Origin: Druceiella hillmani
Lineage: Eukaryota; Arthropoda; Insecta; Lepidoptera; Hepialidae
Reading direction: 5' to 3'
DNA length: 64,000 bases
Assembly (NCBI GenBank): GCA_039881145.1
Contig: JAYKKI010000064.1
Coordinates: forward strand, 1,405,001-1,469,000
In this document: positions 25,901 to 39,467 of the stretch, piece by piece
Layout of the letters: each line of letters opens with the position of its first letter
How positions within the stretch are numbered: position 1 is the first letter of the stretch
The notes under the pieces: generated by a model
What the model was told of the DNA's origin: nothing
The model's input: only the letters and a program-made list of their open reading frames with translations
The model's database searches: none
Position numbers and translations under genes: made by a program

Positions 25901-28900
25901 AAAAACAGATTGAAGTACAAGTAACCCAAATGTAGCATTTACGTTACTCAACCTGACACTGTATTATGATTAAATGCTGGTATTATGAATTTCTAGATAT
26001 TTCTTTATATTTCCCCTTTCATCTTTGAAAGTATTAGTGGCGAATTATATTTCCACATAAAATGTGTTTGATACCCTCTCCGTAGATTCCTTCCTCTGTG
26101 CAGAAAACTTAATTAAAGATAAATGATAAACACTTTACAATTTTGCAAATGTCTACACTGTATGAAATATACACCAGTAAACTGCAATACATTATGATGT
26201 AAAAATCTGGCTAATGGGTAGTCATCATGCACACATTGAGAAGATAATAAAATGTATGCTGTTAATTTTTCACGTAAACATTTTTTTTAGCTTGCACGAG
26301 AGGCATTTTAGATTTATAAAATTTGATTTCATTATTGCAACAGTGCATATAATTTAAAAAAATAATAGCACCAAAGATCTGAATTTGCAGGTTGTGAAAA
26401 TGTATGTAGAGTTTTAACATTTATTTCCTTAAATCATTATTATGATGTTGAGTCAGTGATAAAATTATTATATTATTCAAAATGTACATCAGAAAAAAAA
26501 TAATTTATGGTCAGCTTTTCCATGAAATAATTTACGGTCACATTTTTATACAATGAAAATACCTATAAGGCAAATAAAATATATTTTTTTAGAGAAAAAA
26601 TTGGTTCAAATTATTTTTAGAAAAGAATGTTGAAAAATGCAAAGGCTAAATAGTTTAAATTACTAGCTGGATTTCCGTCAAAATATCTGGTTGAAGTATG
26701 AGAACTTAGTTGAAAACAAAAAAACAACAATAATAAAGTAAAGAAAAGTATGATTAAACTGGATGTACACATGGAATATGAGGAAAATTATTCACCCAAG
26801 TGTTGTATTTATAAAGGTAAAAATTTAAGAAAATTTAGGCACTTTTAGGGGAAATAATTTGGAAATTCCATGTTCTTCATTTCCATAAAACTTGAAACAA
26901 AAGTTGATTCCGAGCATAAATATGCTGCCAGTTAATCCAAGGATGCTGCAAATAGTGAACATATTGGAAGAAATGTGTAACATCTCAAATAACAATTTAA
27001 ACATTTGATCAGTGATTCTCATTTCATGTGCTTTGACATTTTTAATTTATTTAGAATACTGTGACACTAATTTAGAGGTTAGTGTGATACAAATATACAT
27101 ATAAATGTCAAAAATTTTATTAGACATTAGCAACACTAAAAGTTCTGGGAGACCATTGCCATAGATAACACTACAAATGTTACTACTCTATTGTGTGAAG
27201 CAAGAGGTATTGACTTTGTAGATCAATATTTTAATGTGTAACTTAATTTACATAGGCAATTATTAATTTCACATTTCACAAGTCGGTTGGGGGAGGGGGG
27301 TAATCTTGAACAGTTTTAGGTGATGTAGAACTGGTACCTGCTTGTTCATTTAATTATAAAACAAATTTTCAAAAAGTTGAATAAATTTAAACGTTAGTTT
27401 GTTCAGTATAATGTATGTAAATCAATTGTATATATTTTTGGGCATTCCAATGTTGCATCATTGTTAATGATGATAGTAGATTATATAAACTATATAGAAA
27501 ATAGGTTTCTGTGAACAAACCATGAACAAGGACCACAAATGACCTGTTCCTGGTAAATAGACAACATTTTAGACAATTTTCTTGTTGTTTGCGTAAGTAT
27601 TTAAATGATGTTAGTATATGAATTCATTGAGATGCTTATTTATTCCTAAGTTTGCTTATAAAACGTTGGTCAGACAATTGTTTTCCAATGATACAAAAAG
27701 GTTCAAATACATGACGCATAAGAATATGCTATGTGTATAAAGATCAATAATTAATTGCTAATAGCTATAAAATTATAATTGTATTATATAATGTTAATAT
27801 ATTTTCATTTTACTAATACAGTTTACTAATAAATGATGAGGAATAATACAACACACAATCATTACAAAGTTTGTCGAAGTTAATTAAGCAGTTGACCTGG
27901 GAATAGTTCAGTACCAATTCAATTGCTGAGGTGGTGGGAGGTTGAAAACCTTCAATGTCAGTGATGTTTTCAAAGCTAATAAAATAGTGCTGCCAATCAT
28001 CAATTTATCCTCACATTTTGCTACAATGCAATTTCTCCAAGAAATAAATTAAATTAATGTTTTTATTTTTATGTCATTAACCACATTTCTTATAATTAAC
28101 ATTATCTTGTTTTGTACTCCTCTACAATAGATACGATTTTCATGAAAATTCAAAGAAAAATTGTAATATTCTGTAGAGTTATTATCTAGTCTAGGTGGGT
28201 GGAGTTGTCCATAAAACATAATAATATAATGATATTGGGGATGTAATCCATAAGGCCTATGACAATGTATCTATTGAAAATCTACCTGTCTATTCCTTCA
28301 TACTCACTTATATGATAGGCTCTTGCAGCAGACACGGTGGAATGTTGTATTGCTCTATTTTAGTACTAGATTTAAATTTCACTCTTACATGCTTCTTCAT
28401 ACACGACCCCCCTTGTTTTGTAATGTCTTTAGGCATATTTACTTCTTTATGTTCCTGCAAATATCTTGCTTTCTCAATGATTTCTTGGTAGCTGTTTGGA
28501 AATGATATAATCAACGAAATAATGAAGATCAAATGTGAAATTTCTTCATGTAATAGTGGTAATGGCAACAAAGAATTATATCCATCGTATTTGGTTTATG
28601 AAGAAATTATAGCATTTCATATCAAGGCCCAGTCTGACTTTATTGCCTACATTTTAGAAATTCTAATAGATAAGTCACATTTAGAATAACTAGTATAATA
28701 CAAAAGTCCGGGAAGTTTGCCCTTGTCTGGTGTATAACCCCCTACTAGAAGAAGTTATTTATAATTTCTAATTAGAGGAAACATTTACAGACTGTTGCGT
28801 AATCTAAATTAGCCCTCAGCATACATTTATTTGTTGTATATAAAGATAGAACAGGTATTAAAGTATTTTAAATGAACTTAAAAGTAATTTGTAAATATAT

Positions 28901-31058
28901 AAAGAAAAATTATTCACTTACGTAATGCTTCATTGATTTGCATTGATGTCAAATGGGATTTTGTAGTCTCTATCTGCAAGTACATCTTCTCACATACAAG
29001 ACACAAGGCCACCAATGACACAATGTAATGTAATAACCATAAGATGTGAATGATGGAAAGAGGTGCATCCAATTTCTGAAATATTTTCCTTATGAATGAA
29101 TGTGTGAGAAAAAAGAAAACAATGTGATTCTATGAGGCACAGGTTTATTTTCTGGTTAAATTGAATTCATCACATTTTTATAATTAAGGGCATAGTTTAT
29201 GTTTGGTTGAACATCTTTTAAATCTACAGCAACTTAATGTTACATATGCTCATGCTCTTTCTACGGTAGCAACATAATTTTTAATTAGAAATTGCAAGCA
29301 AATACGTTATGTAAATTAAATTCTGTTGTTTCACAATATATCTGAGAATGAAAGAATTTATGGATTTAAAAGTTTCACTAATGGAATCTAACATTCCTAT
29401 GGACGGGCATAACCTATATAATCGTACAATATTGTTAACTGGCATGCAGCAGTCAGTGAAAATAGTGGACAAGTCACAGAAATATCTAATTTACCTGTTA
29501 TGGAAGCATTTGGATAATGAACAAATACTTAATTTATTACAAGATTAGCCATAATTACATTTAATAATAATACTACTATACAAGACACAGACATTAAGAA
29601 TATGAAAATAAAATAATTTTAAAAATTAAATGTAAAGAAAATGTATGACTGAAAAGAATTATATCAAAGACTCTACACCATGATGATGTAAACTACAAAA
29701 GAGGTGAAATTGTATCATCAACCTATTCCCCAAGAGCAAATATAATTTTGTTACCAATAATTGAAAAAAAACAGCCAGAATTCAACCATTACTGGATGTA
29801 GATCTCGTCATGATGGTGTTCTGGTTTTTATCCTGGGTTTTTTTCATTCATAAAAACGTCTAAATAGTTGAAATAAATAATTATTCATTATGATCTAAGA
29901 AACCTCCAAATGGTTTTTAAACGCTTCATTGAGCGTGTCATAAATTGTTCTCATCAACTTATTCTTTATTGCCTGAAGAATTTGCAAGTTTAGAAAAAGT
30001 TTTTCGACTTTAATCTCGTATTAATTATGATTTTGTTATCGTTTTATGATTCTGGCTTTGTAATTTAATGACCTTGTGGTTGTAAATTAAGTTATTTAAT
30101 ATATGCATCAGTAATACTTACATTATATTTTAAATATTCAAGAAAGCCATACGTGTTAAACAGTATGCCAGAAAATATCAGAATGAGTGACATGAGGAGC
30201 TGAAAAATAAACTTGTATTAAACAATACTTGTATTAACATTTTTGAAAGTTAGAATATTATTATTAATTAAAATGTTCAATACAAACCTGAAATTCAAAC
30301 ACCTTCTTCAAATAATGGCACAGGTCTAATAAATTAATATAGAATTGGGATAAATGATAAACTGAATTTTCGTTTAACGGCAATACTAATGTAAAATGAT
30401 TGCTGGAATTGGGATTGTGCTGAGGACTCCCAAATATAGAATCAATGGATGTGACCGTGTTTCCTTTATTTTTAAAATCAAAGTATACATTCAAGATTTC
30501 CACACGTTTTGTTATGCTAATTAATGTCAAGCAAAACAATATTACTTCTAAATTAAAAATAATGGTAGCAATAATATTGAACGTAGCAAAAATAACAATG
30601 TAGAGACCATGTTTTGTTCCTCCAGCCATAAGTTCAAAAATGGCATAAATAATATGAAAGATTATAAGAAGGCTGAAAATTATGAGGTTTCGAAACTTAT
30701 CGTGTTTCAAAATCTTTCTTCTGTGCTCTGGTTTGATGAGATAATCTATTTCTTGAATTCTTAGAATCAATTCTTCAAATACATTTCTATCCCAAGTTAT
30801 TTCAATCAACAATAAATACACAACCTGAATTGTCTGAAGCGTCCTGAACGCTATTGCCACATAGAAATTGCTGAAGAACAAAATGCCAGAAATAACGTGC
30901 AGCACGAGAAATATTCCCGTTATTAACAAACTATATAGCTTTTGACGCCACAAAGTAAACGTGGTGAGAACTCGGTTGGCAGTTTTTCTACAAACACCAA
31001 ACATGTGCTGATACACTAAAATAGGCCAAAGTGTATCTTCAATTGATTTGTCAGTCAT
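22934..31058 (-). CDS. Gustatory receptor gene B, four exons, intact (394 aa)
   Basis: Close paralogue of gene A and, like it, a predicted seven-transmembrane chemosensory channel. Minus-strand exons are 31058-30288, 30199-30122, 29075-28922 and 23115-22934, with lengths identical to gene A (771, 78, 154, 182). Donors are GTTTGT, GTAAGT and GTAAGT; all acceptors end CAG. The joined frame is open from MTDKSIEDTLWP to the TAA at 22934. The Gr signature is SYSVVLIQF at 379-387. In exon 1 about 60 of 257 residues differ from gene A by manual count, with most differences in the membrane and extracellular part (residues 61-180), while the C-terminus is nearly the same. Exon 4 lies 5.8 kb from exon 3, so correct splicing across that long intron is the main doubt. 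Confidence 0.88.
24620..28490. other. Extra DNA in intron 3 of Gr gene B
   Basis: Absent from the matching intron of gene A. Homology breaks at about 24620 (A: 7890) and resumes at CTGTTTGGAAATGA (28492; A: 7901). No terminal repeats or transposase were recognised. Two minus-strand frames (26825-27022 and 28308-28571) are open but match nothing I know. It may be an insertion in B or a deletion in A. Confidence 0.65.
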
Positions 31059-31939
31059 ACTGGTTCTTGTAAAATGTTTGTATTGAAATTGAATTCCAGC
31101 TCGAGTGTTTTATTGTGTGCTTGTGAAACAAATGAAGCTCACTTTATTGATTAAGTGTCTCTTGAGTTAACATTCATTAATTATTATCACCTTATAGAAT
31201 CTATTGAGTGATTAACACAAGCAATAAAATGTAATATTAGTCTTTTCTATGCGGGAACTTTGTTAAGTTCTGTCTACACCCTCCCTATGAATAATGGTTG
31301 CTGAGGTAAAGTAAACACCAGGTTATCAAAACCAACAACACCAAACATCGATTAAATTATCCAGGTGTCCACTGTCGCTGTAATTTGAAAATCCATTTAA
31401 GGTTTTGTATATTGAAGTTTACTTATAGCATGAAGATTTTAGCATTTTTTTATTACAGATTTTTAGCAGAGTAACGCTTTTTTACATATTGTAGAACAGT
31501 GTTATAAAAGACTAAATGAAGTGTTTCCCTCTAATCTCTTTGTGACGTGATACGCTTGATTGTTTCCACTACAGTTTCATCTCAAGTTGTACAATTATCT
31601 TGATGCATCTAGAAGCCAGTTGGGGAAAAAAAGGTTCTTAAGTAATATTTAATTTCTGTTAAAATAACTGGATATATATATATATAACAAAGGTAAAAAA
31701 GAACATATCTATCACTCATATGGGTGATTCTGTGCATCAAACTAAGTAGAAAATGTCAAGGAATTATATGAAAACTCTAACTTGTTTTTGGAAAAAATCA
31801 CTTTATTGAAAAAGTAAGGAGAGATAAATTTACGAGTTTTTTAATTTGAATGGTTTTAGTTTGGATATCTTTTGAGCAAAAAATTATTTTAGTTTATAGG
31901 TTTTGACTATGCTTTGGTAAAGAAGAATGTTAACCAAAT

Positions 31940-32720
31940 ACATCAAGAACTCAATACTGGACATCTGGAGGATGATTCAGTTTGTGAGACTAAGAACTTT
32001 GTAGAGGAGGAAAACATGGAAAGTGATGAAAATGACTCATCATCTGATACTAGAGAAAATTGACAAAATTCACATTTCCATTCTTCACCTAAAACGCTAG
32101 TATCCATGTTCATTATGAAGTTGTCACAAGCAAACACAAAAGAGGGATTTACGAGCTATCACTAAGTGACAAATATTTTGTTGTTAAAACACTGTTAGTA
32201 GTTTTTATTTGAAATAGGACGAAATATTCAAATTGAATTATCGTGGAACTTGTTAGGCCGGCGCCATAAGTTGATACAAATTTGATTTTGATGTGAGATG
32301 TTTGCAGTTTGCAAATAAAAATCTGTGGCTACAACGATTACAGAATGATCTTTACACTTCAGTCAGAATAGTTTGGGCTCTCTTGATAACTCAATGTCAT
32401 AATAACTACTCTGGGACAAATATTACTATAGAAGCACAAATTTACAATAGATGAATATTAACAAAGACACCACAAGGAAGATGCAAATTTTATATGTGCA
32501 TTCCTGGTAATTCTGCAAAATATAAGATTTAACTTGAAATCATCTATGATATGTGACAAATGTTATACCTTATCTTGGAGCACAACTTTTGATTACTTGT
32601 AGACAAGTATTTCATGAAAGAATTAAAGTGTAGTTTTCATGGTACAAACCGGAATGTTACAGTGAACTGGATTTTGTTTATAGTTGTTGATTATCGAGAA
32701 AAATAAAGTTAGGAGACAAC
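31940..32720 (+). pseudogene. piggyBac transposase relic in block B
   Basis: Better preserved sister of the relic at 12190-12790. An acidic N-terminal stretch (HLEDDSVCETKNFVEEE then a Asp/Ser-rich run, about 31960-32060) is followed by decayed frames. GRCKFYMCIPGNSAKYKI (about 32475-32530) matches the piggyBac core block F..YIPSKP.KYGIK. Stops and frameshifts are frequent and no terminal repeats were identified. Confidence 0.72.
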
Positions 32721-33150
32721 ATGTTATTTAGAAGTTACTTGAATTATACATGCCAGTTTATGAAAGAATCATGAATGATGATTGATGTATGAAAGAAATT
32801 TAAATGGATATAAAATTCCCAACTTAATGTAAAATCTGAATAATCAAATACAATAAACATAATTTGTGTTAACCATGCAATTTTGTAATGTGGTGAAGCA
32901 ATAAATCAAACACTAATATCTCCTCCCCCTCCTCCCATAATTACCAATTTTCCATAAACAAGTTAAATATTTTCAAATAACCTTGCCACCTAATGGGTAT
33001 TAGCACCTGGTAACAGACTTCCAGACGGAGATATAAATTGATTACTATTACAAAGTGAACACGGTACATAAAGCACCTTGACTATTTTGTGTGTAAGGTC
33101 ATTTCTATTAATTTTTGATTTGATTGATGAAATTGATAAATTATCTTTAT

Positions 33151-35094
33151 AGCGGCTAAGAAAATGAGATTTTCATCTAACACTTGACTTACTGTGTGGA
33201 GACAGTGCTATGCAGAAAATTTTTTTGGTTATATTATTCAAAAATATTAGATAGTGGTTATTTAATACAGCTTTACTGATATTAGTTTTGGGAACAATAT
33301 TAAAGCGTTGGGATTTATTATCAAGTTTATGGACGAACCAAAAGCTGCCTTGAAAAAGCTGTATCTACTGAGTTGCTTTAGCAGAATCAATACAATATTT
33401 GCAATAAAACTTAATTTTTTTATATTATCAAAGCTTTGTTTCAAATAATCGTTAAAAGTTCTAGTACAGGTGAACATATTGAAGCCAAAATATTCAAAAT
33501 AAAAATGCTTAACTAGTTTGTACTTCTATGTGAGAATATGGGATGTGTTCTGAATGACATAAATTTCAAAAAGACATAATGGTGAAGGACATTACCAATC
33601 ATAAATAATTTCGAGTCATTTGATTTCAAAGCTACTAACATTGCATAGTTATGATATTTATCCCCTTTTCCAAAACAATAGGCAGATAAGAGCCAAAAAG
33701 CACTATGATGAACTAGCATGAGACCATTGATTTCTAACAAGGGAAGAAATCTTCAGAGTCAGTATTTTAATAACTTTTTGGACACAAAATCCTCATCAAA
33801 CAAAATTGGACACAAATCGCTGTTAAAGACATATTTTGATCGGATGCAGAAGTTTATAACCATTTCTTTTTTTATCCCTAAAGAATACTGGCAAAGAGTG
33901 AAGCAGGTTAGTGCAGAAATGTGATCTCTTTCAGAACATGCATATCAGACATTGTTACTGAAGTTATTGCAAGCTGCATGCGACCTATCAATCAGTTTGA
34001 TCTTATACGCAAGTGCCACATACATTGTTCAAAGAAAGTAAATCGATTCATTTTAAATACCAAAATTTCACTGTTATAAAAGGAGGGCGTAATTTATTTT
34101 TCGAACCAGGGCCATTGACCACCTAGCTGTGCCACTACATTTAGACAATTTAATCGTAAAATAATTTAAGAACATTGGTTTAGATAAACATGGGGCAAGA
34201 GAGGAAACAACTAAAAGTAAAAATATCAAGGGTGAGTGGAAGTAGATCAAAAATATTTGTATTAGTTTATGAAAAAAATATTCTTTGACAATATTACCAA
34301 TGGGAATTTAAGCTAGTATTTAGAAAAATATAATTTCTTAGTCAGTTGTTACCTGCAATAATATATTTAAAATTATTATTCTTACCTAATTTTTAATGAA
34401 GTTCAATACTCTGTCAATGGAAATTAATATCACAGTAAAGTTTATTAAGAAACATAACGAAACCCGAAACAACGTAATTTACCATTACAATTTCATATCT
34501 TGTACAGTTTAGACAATATAAACTATCGTTCAAATTCAATAACTAGTTTTCCAGTTGGAAATAAATATTATCAATATTTTATGATTAAATTCAGAATGTT
34601 AACGGAGTCAGAATATTAATGAATGTCATTCTGATCCATAATTGAATGTCATAAATTATGGTTGACAATTATCTATGGAAAAATTAATGGCAGGTTTCAA
34701 TTTAATGTGTATTTGACTTCACATTATATTCATTTAATAGAATTTTGCTGTTATTCGTTATATCATACATATTGTAATTATTATTTAAGTAATGTTAACA
34801 TTAATAACAGTGATCTTGTCACTGTTACTTTACTTCACTGATACTAAACACTACTTAAACTTAATGCAGGGATGAAAGTGAGGTTGATTTAAATTCATTG
34901 CTATAATCCTCTCAGGACACAATAAAATTAAAATTATCATAAGCTAGTATAGCAATTATTTATATAAATCAAGACATAGTTTTTGTTTGTCTGTCTGTCT
35001 ATTTGTAATATGTGTCTATGTGTATAACTTAACTCATCTTCCATAAAAAATTTCTAGTTAATTACTGACTTTATATGAATGTGTATGTGTATTG

Positions 35095-35095
<1 letters not shown>
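33151..35095. other. No gene seen
   Basis: Between block B and the CA/TA repeat. Open frames at 33262-33477 (minus), 33513-33740 (minus) and 33718-33924 (plus) are 70-75 codons long, overlap one another on opposite strands and show no domain I recognise. Confidence 0.45.
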
Positions 35096-35150
<55 letters not shown>

Positions 35151-35160
35151 GAATATGTAT
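35096..35160. repeat. (CA)n(TA)n(TATG)n compound microsatellite
   Basis: A CA run passes into a TA run and then GTATGTATGTGA. Confidence 0.95.
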
Positions 35161-35251
35161 GTTTTTTTAGATGTCGGACTCGGATGTTCCCAAACCGACT
35201 AAAAATTTTCTGTCTTCTTAATAGGAAGAGGATCTAGCTACTGCTCTTCGT

Positions 35252-35473
35252 TCATATAGTTGAAATCACTGCTTTTTTCCTACTAATCAATATTATTTTT
35301 TTGCTCACTTCCTTTCTATATGATGAAGATCCTGGCGGACCTGGACAGGTCTGCAGGGGAAACACGTGCTCCGCGTATTCACTGATTCCGGAACAGGATG
35401 GGTACTCCGGGGATACTTCACGTTTAAAACGATTTGCTCGAAAGCACCCATGTCCTGAAAACATCTGCTTCAA
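35252..35473 (-). pseudogene. LINE C-terminal fragment (Cys/His motif)
   Basis: The minus strand reads QMFSGHGCFRANRFKREVSP then PSCSGISEYAEHVF. This matches the end of R1/I-type LINE ORF2 proteins, where TGHG.F..Y..RF precedes P.C..C....E...H..F. The rest of the ORF is absent. It lies about 120 bp left of the large inverted repeat. Confidence 0.75.
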
Positions 35474-35589
35474 GTGGTAGTTAACCTCGACATGATTGTG
35501 GTTTAGCCAATTATTTAGTTGTGGTATGAGGCGATACGTCCACTTACCCTCTGTTGTGGTATTCTACAGCACTAGCCATTGACTTACGC

Positions 35590-36527
35590 TATCATACTTA
35601 TCTTTGATTTAAGAGAAGTGACATTTTCACGATTGCTTTTATAATTGTCTCCAAATATCTATAAAAAGAGGACTCCTTGATTGTAACTAAAATGCACTAA
35701 AACCATATTTTATTGTGATGTGTTACTTTCACTTACCAGAGTAAATAAATTCTCAAACTGGTCTGAACCGAACAGTAGAATTAATTGAGGATTATTTTTA
35801 AGTCATTCCACATTGTAAATAAAATGTTCAGTATATATGAATTTGAAATATTTTAGGGAAAGTGTTACAATCTTAGATATAACTAGAATCCAACAACAAG
35901 GAACTTCTTGGATTTTTCCTCTGTCTGTTTCAATGTTAGTAATCAACTATCCTCACTGATTACATTTTATTATCTTAGGGTATCAGGTAAATTGTTAATG
36001 TTATTTGATTCAAAATCATACTACATTTTTTAGAAAAGATTCTACACCACGAGGAGTATCAGTTTCTGAGTATTAGAACTTTCATCTTCCAATCGTGGAT
36101 CTAACAGAAATATCATATACGATAACTGTTATCTGCACAAAACCGCTATCAACAAATTTTACAACGATTGGAACACTGAAAAAAACGAAACATAAATACC
36201 TATATAATTTATGGAAGCGAAGGTAGTTATATCTAAGAGTGTAACACTTTCCCTAAAATATTTCAAATTCACAGACACATTTATACTGAACATTTTATTA
36301 ACAATGTGGAATGACTTAAAAATAATCCTCAATTAATTCTACTGTTCGGTTCCGACCAGTTTGAGAATTTATTTACTCTGGTAAGTGAAAATAACACATC
36401 ACAATAAAATATGGTTTAAGTGCATTTTAGTTACAATCAAGGAGTCCTCCTTTTATAGATATTTGGAGACAATTATAAAAGCAATCGTGAAAATGTCACT
36501 TCTTTTAAATCAAAGATAAATATGATA
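35590..36527. repeat. Large inverted repeat with 300-bp arms
   Basis: The left arm 35590-35885 and right arm 36225-36527 are inverted copies differing by scattered substitutions and small indels (for example CTGAACCGAACAG against CGGAACCGAACAG in the same reading). The spacer is about 340 bp and contains no recognisable gene. The shape is that of a foldback transposon or a recent inverted duplication. A transcript crossing it would form a long double-stranded hairpin. Confidence 0.93.
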
Positions 36528-36639
36528 AATATTATATTTAAGAAAATTACCCCTCGTCATTAACGTAGTAAAAATATTAACAATTTCTTATCAACAAATT
36601 ACCTTTGTTCCTGAAGTAACATTCCTGTATCACATAATA

Positions 36640-37245
36640 AGGACACTTTGATGTTTGCATATCATGACGAGCTTACTTTACTATCACATGTACCTCCGAA
36701 GCTAAGTAAAGGAAAGAAGAAAAATGTGCTTATGCTTTCTACTGTGCACTACCAACTAGACAAAGACAAATCTCTATTAATCTTCAATTAAACCGGGAGA
36801 GGTGTAGATACTTTTGACCCGACTTTGTTATACCTATAGTGTTTCTCGTAAAACTCGTCGCTGGAGCCTTTGTGTTTTCTATGTAATTCTAAACATTGTT
36901 GGAATTAATAGTGGAATATGATTACATTTATCTCAGATTTTCAAGAATAAAAGAACTTATCTGAAGACTTTAGTTTTTGACCTTACGAAACCCCGTTTTG
37001 ATGAACAATTTTGATAGAAATCTTTGCCAACGCATCCCAAATTTGCAATATACTTGGAAAAAACCAGTCATTCGATATTTCAAACTCTTCAGGTTCTATA
37101 TCTGGGAGATGTTTATTTTGCCCCAGGTCAAAAGACAGTCAATCACGGACTAGATATGATAAATGTGAAACTTTTATATGTTTAAAACAACAAGAAAAGT
37201 TGCCAAAACTGTGTTATTTTTATATGTATTTATTTGTTATAAGTA
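36640..37245 (+). pseudogene. piggyBac transposase relic, C-terminal half
   Basis: In order on the plus strand: KLSKGKKKNVLMLSTVHYQ (about 36698-36755), GVDTFD (near 36801, the G.D..D catalytic block), SRKTRRWSLCVFYVILNIVGINS (about 36846-36915, matching R.T.RW....F...LN....NS) and LVFDLTKPRF (36973). The C-terminal cysteine-rich domain is GRCLFCPRSKDSQSRTRYDKC with FICL (37107-37190). Frames shift several times. This half of the transposase is not the part left in blocks A and B, so it may come from a separate insertion. No ends were found. Confidence 0.83.
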
Positions 37246-39291
37246 AAACTGATATAAGTACGGTAAAAGTCTGCATAAATCTATTTTTAATAAATGGTTA
37301 ATATTCCTTATTAATGATGTCTTATTTATTTCATACTTTGTAGCAGTAATATTCCAGCACCCCCGGGTACTGTTACTTAAGTTTATTAAGGGCTATTGTT
37401 CTAGGATTATTCCAATTTTGACAGCATATACACAAAACAAAATATTGATATGTATTAAGCGGTGACGATTTTAAAAGTTCGAAAAAATAAATTGTTTTTT
37501 ATCTTTAAAGCACTCTCTCAAGAATATTTTTATAAAATTTTACGTTCAAATTTGTAGTAATGAGAGATTTGTGTCATTACAAGTTCTTGCTAAGTAAGAG
37601 CACATGAATCTAACAACCACTAGATGAGTCATTATACAAATTTTTTACAAAATAAATTTTGGCAAAATTTGAGGGGACAAGGATCCCTTGTCGTACTCAC
37701 TACTGATTGGCTAATGCCATGCACACATTTTATTGTAAATGATTATCAGATGCATCAATCACATATTATTTCAATCATAAGTGTTGCAGCTGTGACAATA
37801 TCAATTAACCATTGTTCGATAGTATTTATTTACTGAGTTACGCACTATTTTAATATAGAAAATGACTCCCTGTAATGTGTATTTCATTTCCTTAAATTTT
37901 GTCCGACTAACAGTAATAATATATTTAATGTACTTGAAGATATTCTATACATAGCAACAATGGTAATTTTTCATTATTTATTAATTTTTTAGCAACTTCA
38001 AAATTACGAACACTTACATGAACAATGAAAATTAAAAGGATGAGCACAATATTGTCATTTACCTCTATTTCTTATTAATTGCAATATAATTAAAAAAAAA
38101 ACAAATTATCGCCATTTTAATCCCACGCGATCTAATTTATTCAATGAACAAGCAAAACTAATTCATACAAATATAAGTATAATTCTGGCATTTCACCCAG
38201 TAGATAAAGGATAAATCGGGCTGAAAATAAAACAAATTGTTGACAAGTAAATATAACATATTTTAAAAAGGTATAAATTGTCAGTATAAGTAAAAAAGTT
38301 AAAAAATCCTAAAAAATATTTTAAGAATTGAAGTTATTTCCCTGTACATTAGAACATAATACTTATTACGATGCTTTAGTGACTCACTACTTGAGTTCAT
38401 AAATGAACTCAAGTACTGAGTCACTAATATAGCTAATGAAAAATTTAAGTGATCGGTATAATGTAAAATGTAAATGTTCTATTATGTATCTGCATGTAAC
38501 TTAGTTATTCAAAAAATAAAAGTTCTAAATATTGTCCATATTACACAGTAGGTAACTATGGTGTAATATAAAATGGATATGCCATATGTGGGAAACAGAT
38601 TTTTAAAATACATGTTTCATAAACGTGTTGTCATCAGTCACAGTTAAAGGCTATGTGAAACTGATTTTCATGGCATACTCTGACACATCAAAAGTACATT
38701 ATAGAATAAGTTTTTTCTAAACAAATGTGAGCAGTAAAATAAAACATTAATGAATCGATAAAATAATAATAATTTGGTAAAAACAAGACAGATAGATTAA
38801 ACAGTGAACAAATAAACACAATAAGTTGAAAATAAATGTGGTCACCTTCAAGAATTTTAACAGAACACTGGACGTTATATTTCTTTAGGTCTCAATAAGC
38901 ACTTAGGTCCATGCCTATATGAGTAGAATCACAAAAATATAAACATGGTGTAATGGCACCTATATCTTGCATTTCTTTCTTAGAGTGATCATGATTTAAA
39001 TTATCGTAAAATTACACACACTTTTGAAATTTTATGTCACATTTTAATTACCGAACCCTTTTTACAATGCTTTAACATCCCAATACATTTTGAAGTTTAC
39101 AATTTAAACACAAATTATTTTTGGGCCAAAACTCTCCAGAAACTTTAATATTGAATTTTAATTCCTCTAAAATACAAATGGCTCACATGTGTAGCCAGAT
39201 ATATAGAAAAACTTCGCCGTTTACGGATTTTGAACATCGAGCTTTAATCAATAATAAAGAAGACTGTATAAAATTTAATTCGTTGCCGTGG
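37246..39291. other. No gene seen
   Basis: AT-rich spacer, apart from the hairpin at 38377-38426. No supported coding region. Confidence 0.5.
38377..38426. repeat. 24-bp hairpin with 2-base loop
   Basis: TAGTGACTCACTACTTGAGTTCAT (38377-38400) pairs with 38403-38426 at 23 of 24 positions around a 2-base loop. Confidence 0.95.
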
Positions 39292-39467
39292 TGTGTTGGG
39301 TTGATCACAAGGCATACGGCCTTTGACGATGTGGCATACCGCGGCGACCTGGGTTCTATTTCTGGCCGGAAGTCGAACGGGGCCGGACTGGTGTTGTGAT
39401 TGACTGTAAGAGATTGCTCTCGTAGCAATAAGTCCGCCATATGTATCAATTAGATACATTAAAGTAG
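39292..39467 (+). mobile_element. SINE-like element, copy 2
   Basis: Sister of the element at 1691-1858, better preserved and locally GC-rich. The head is TGTTGGGTTGATCACAAGGC. A B-box-like GGGTTCTATTTC lies at 39351, and the tail is ATAAGTCCGCCATATGTATC then AATTAGATACA. The overlapping open frames on both strands are by-products of its GC content. Confidence 0.7.

Larger units (their letters stand above)
21763..33150. repeat. Segmental duplication, block B
   Basis: Partner of 5262-13350, same orientation, carrying Gr gene B. It is about 3.3 kb longer, chiefly because of about 3.9 kb of extra DNA in intron 3 (24620-28490), offset by lacking the 0.6-kb piggyBac-like element in intron 2. The left edge lies within 50 bp of the LINE 5' end. 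Confidence 0.88.

Noticed and set aside
26825..27022. Minus-strand frame with a hydrophobic centre, a possible extra Gr exon
   Set aside because: It has no Gr signature, lies in DNA missing from gene A, and the four-exon gene is complete without it.
28308..28571. 87-codon minus-strand frame in gene B intron 3
   Set aside because: No recognised domain, no splice context, and it runs across the edge of the extra intron DNA.
33262..33924. Three 70-75 codon frames on both strands
   Set aside because: They overlap, match no known domain, and show no codon pattern or splice structure that favours one.
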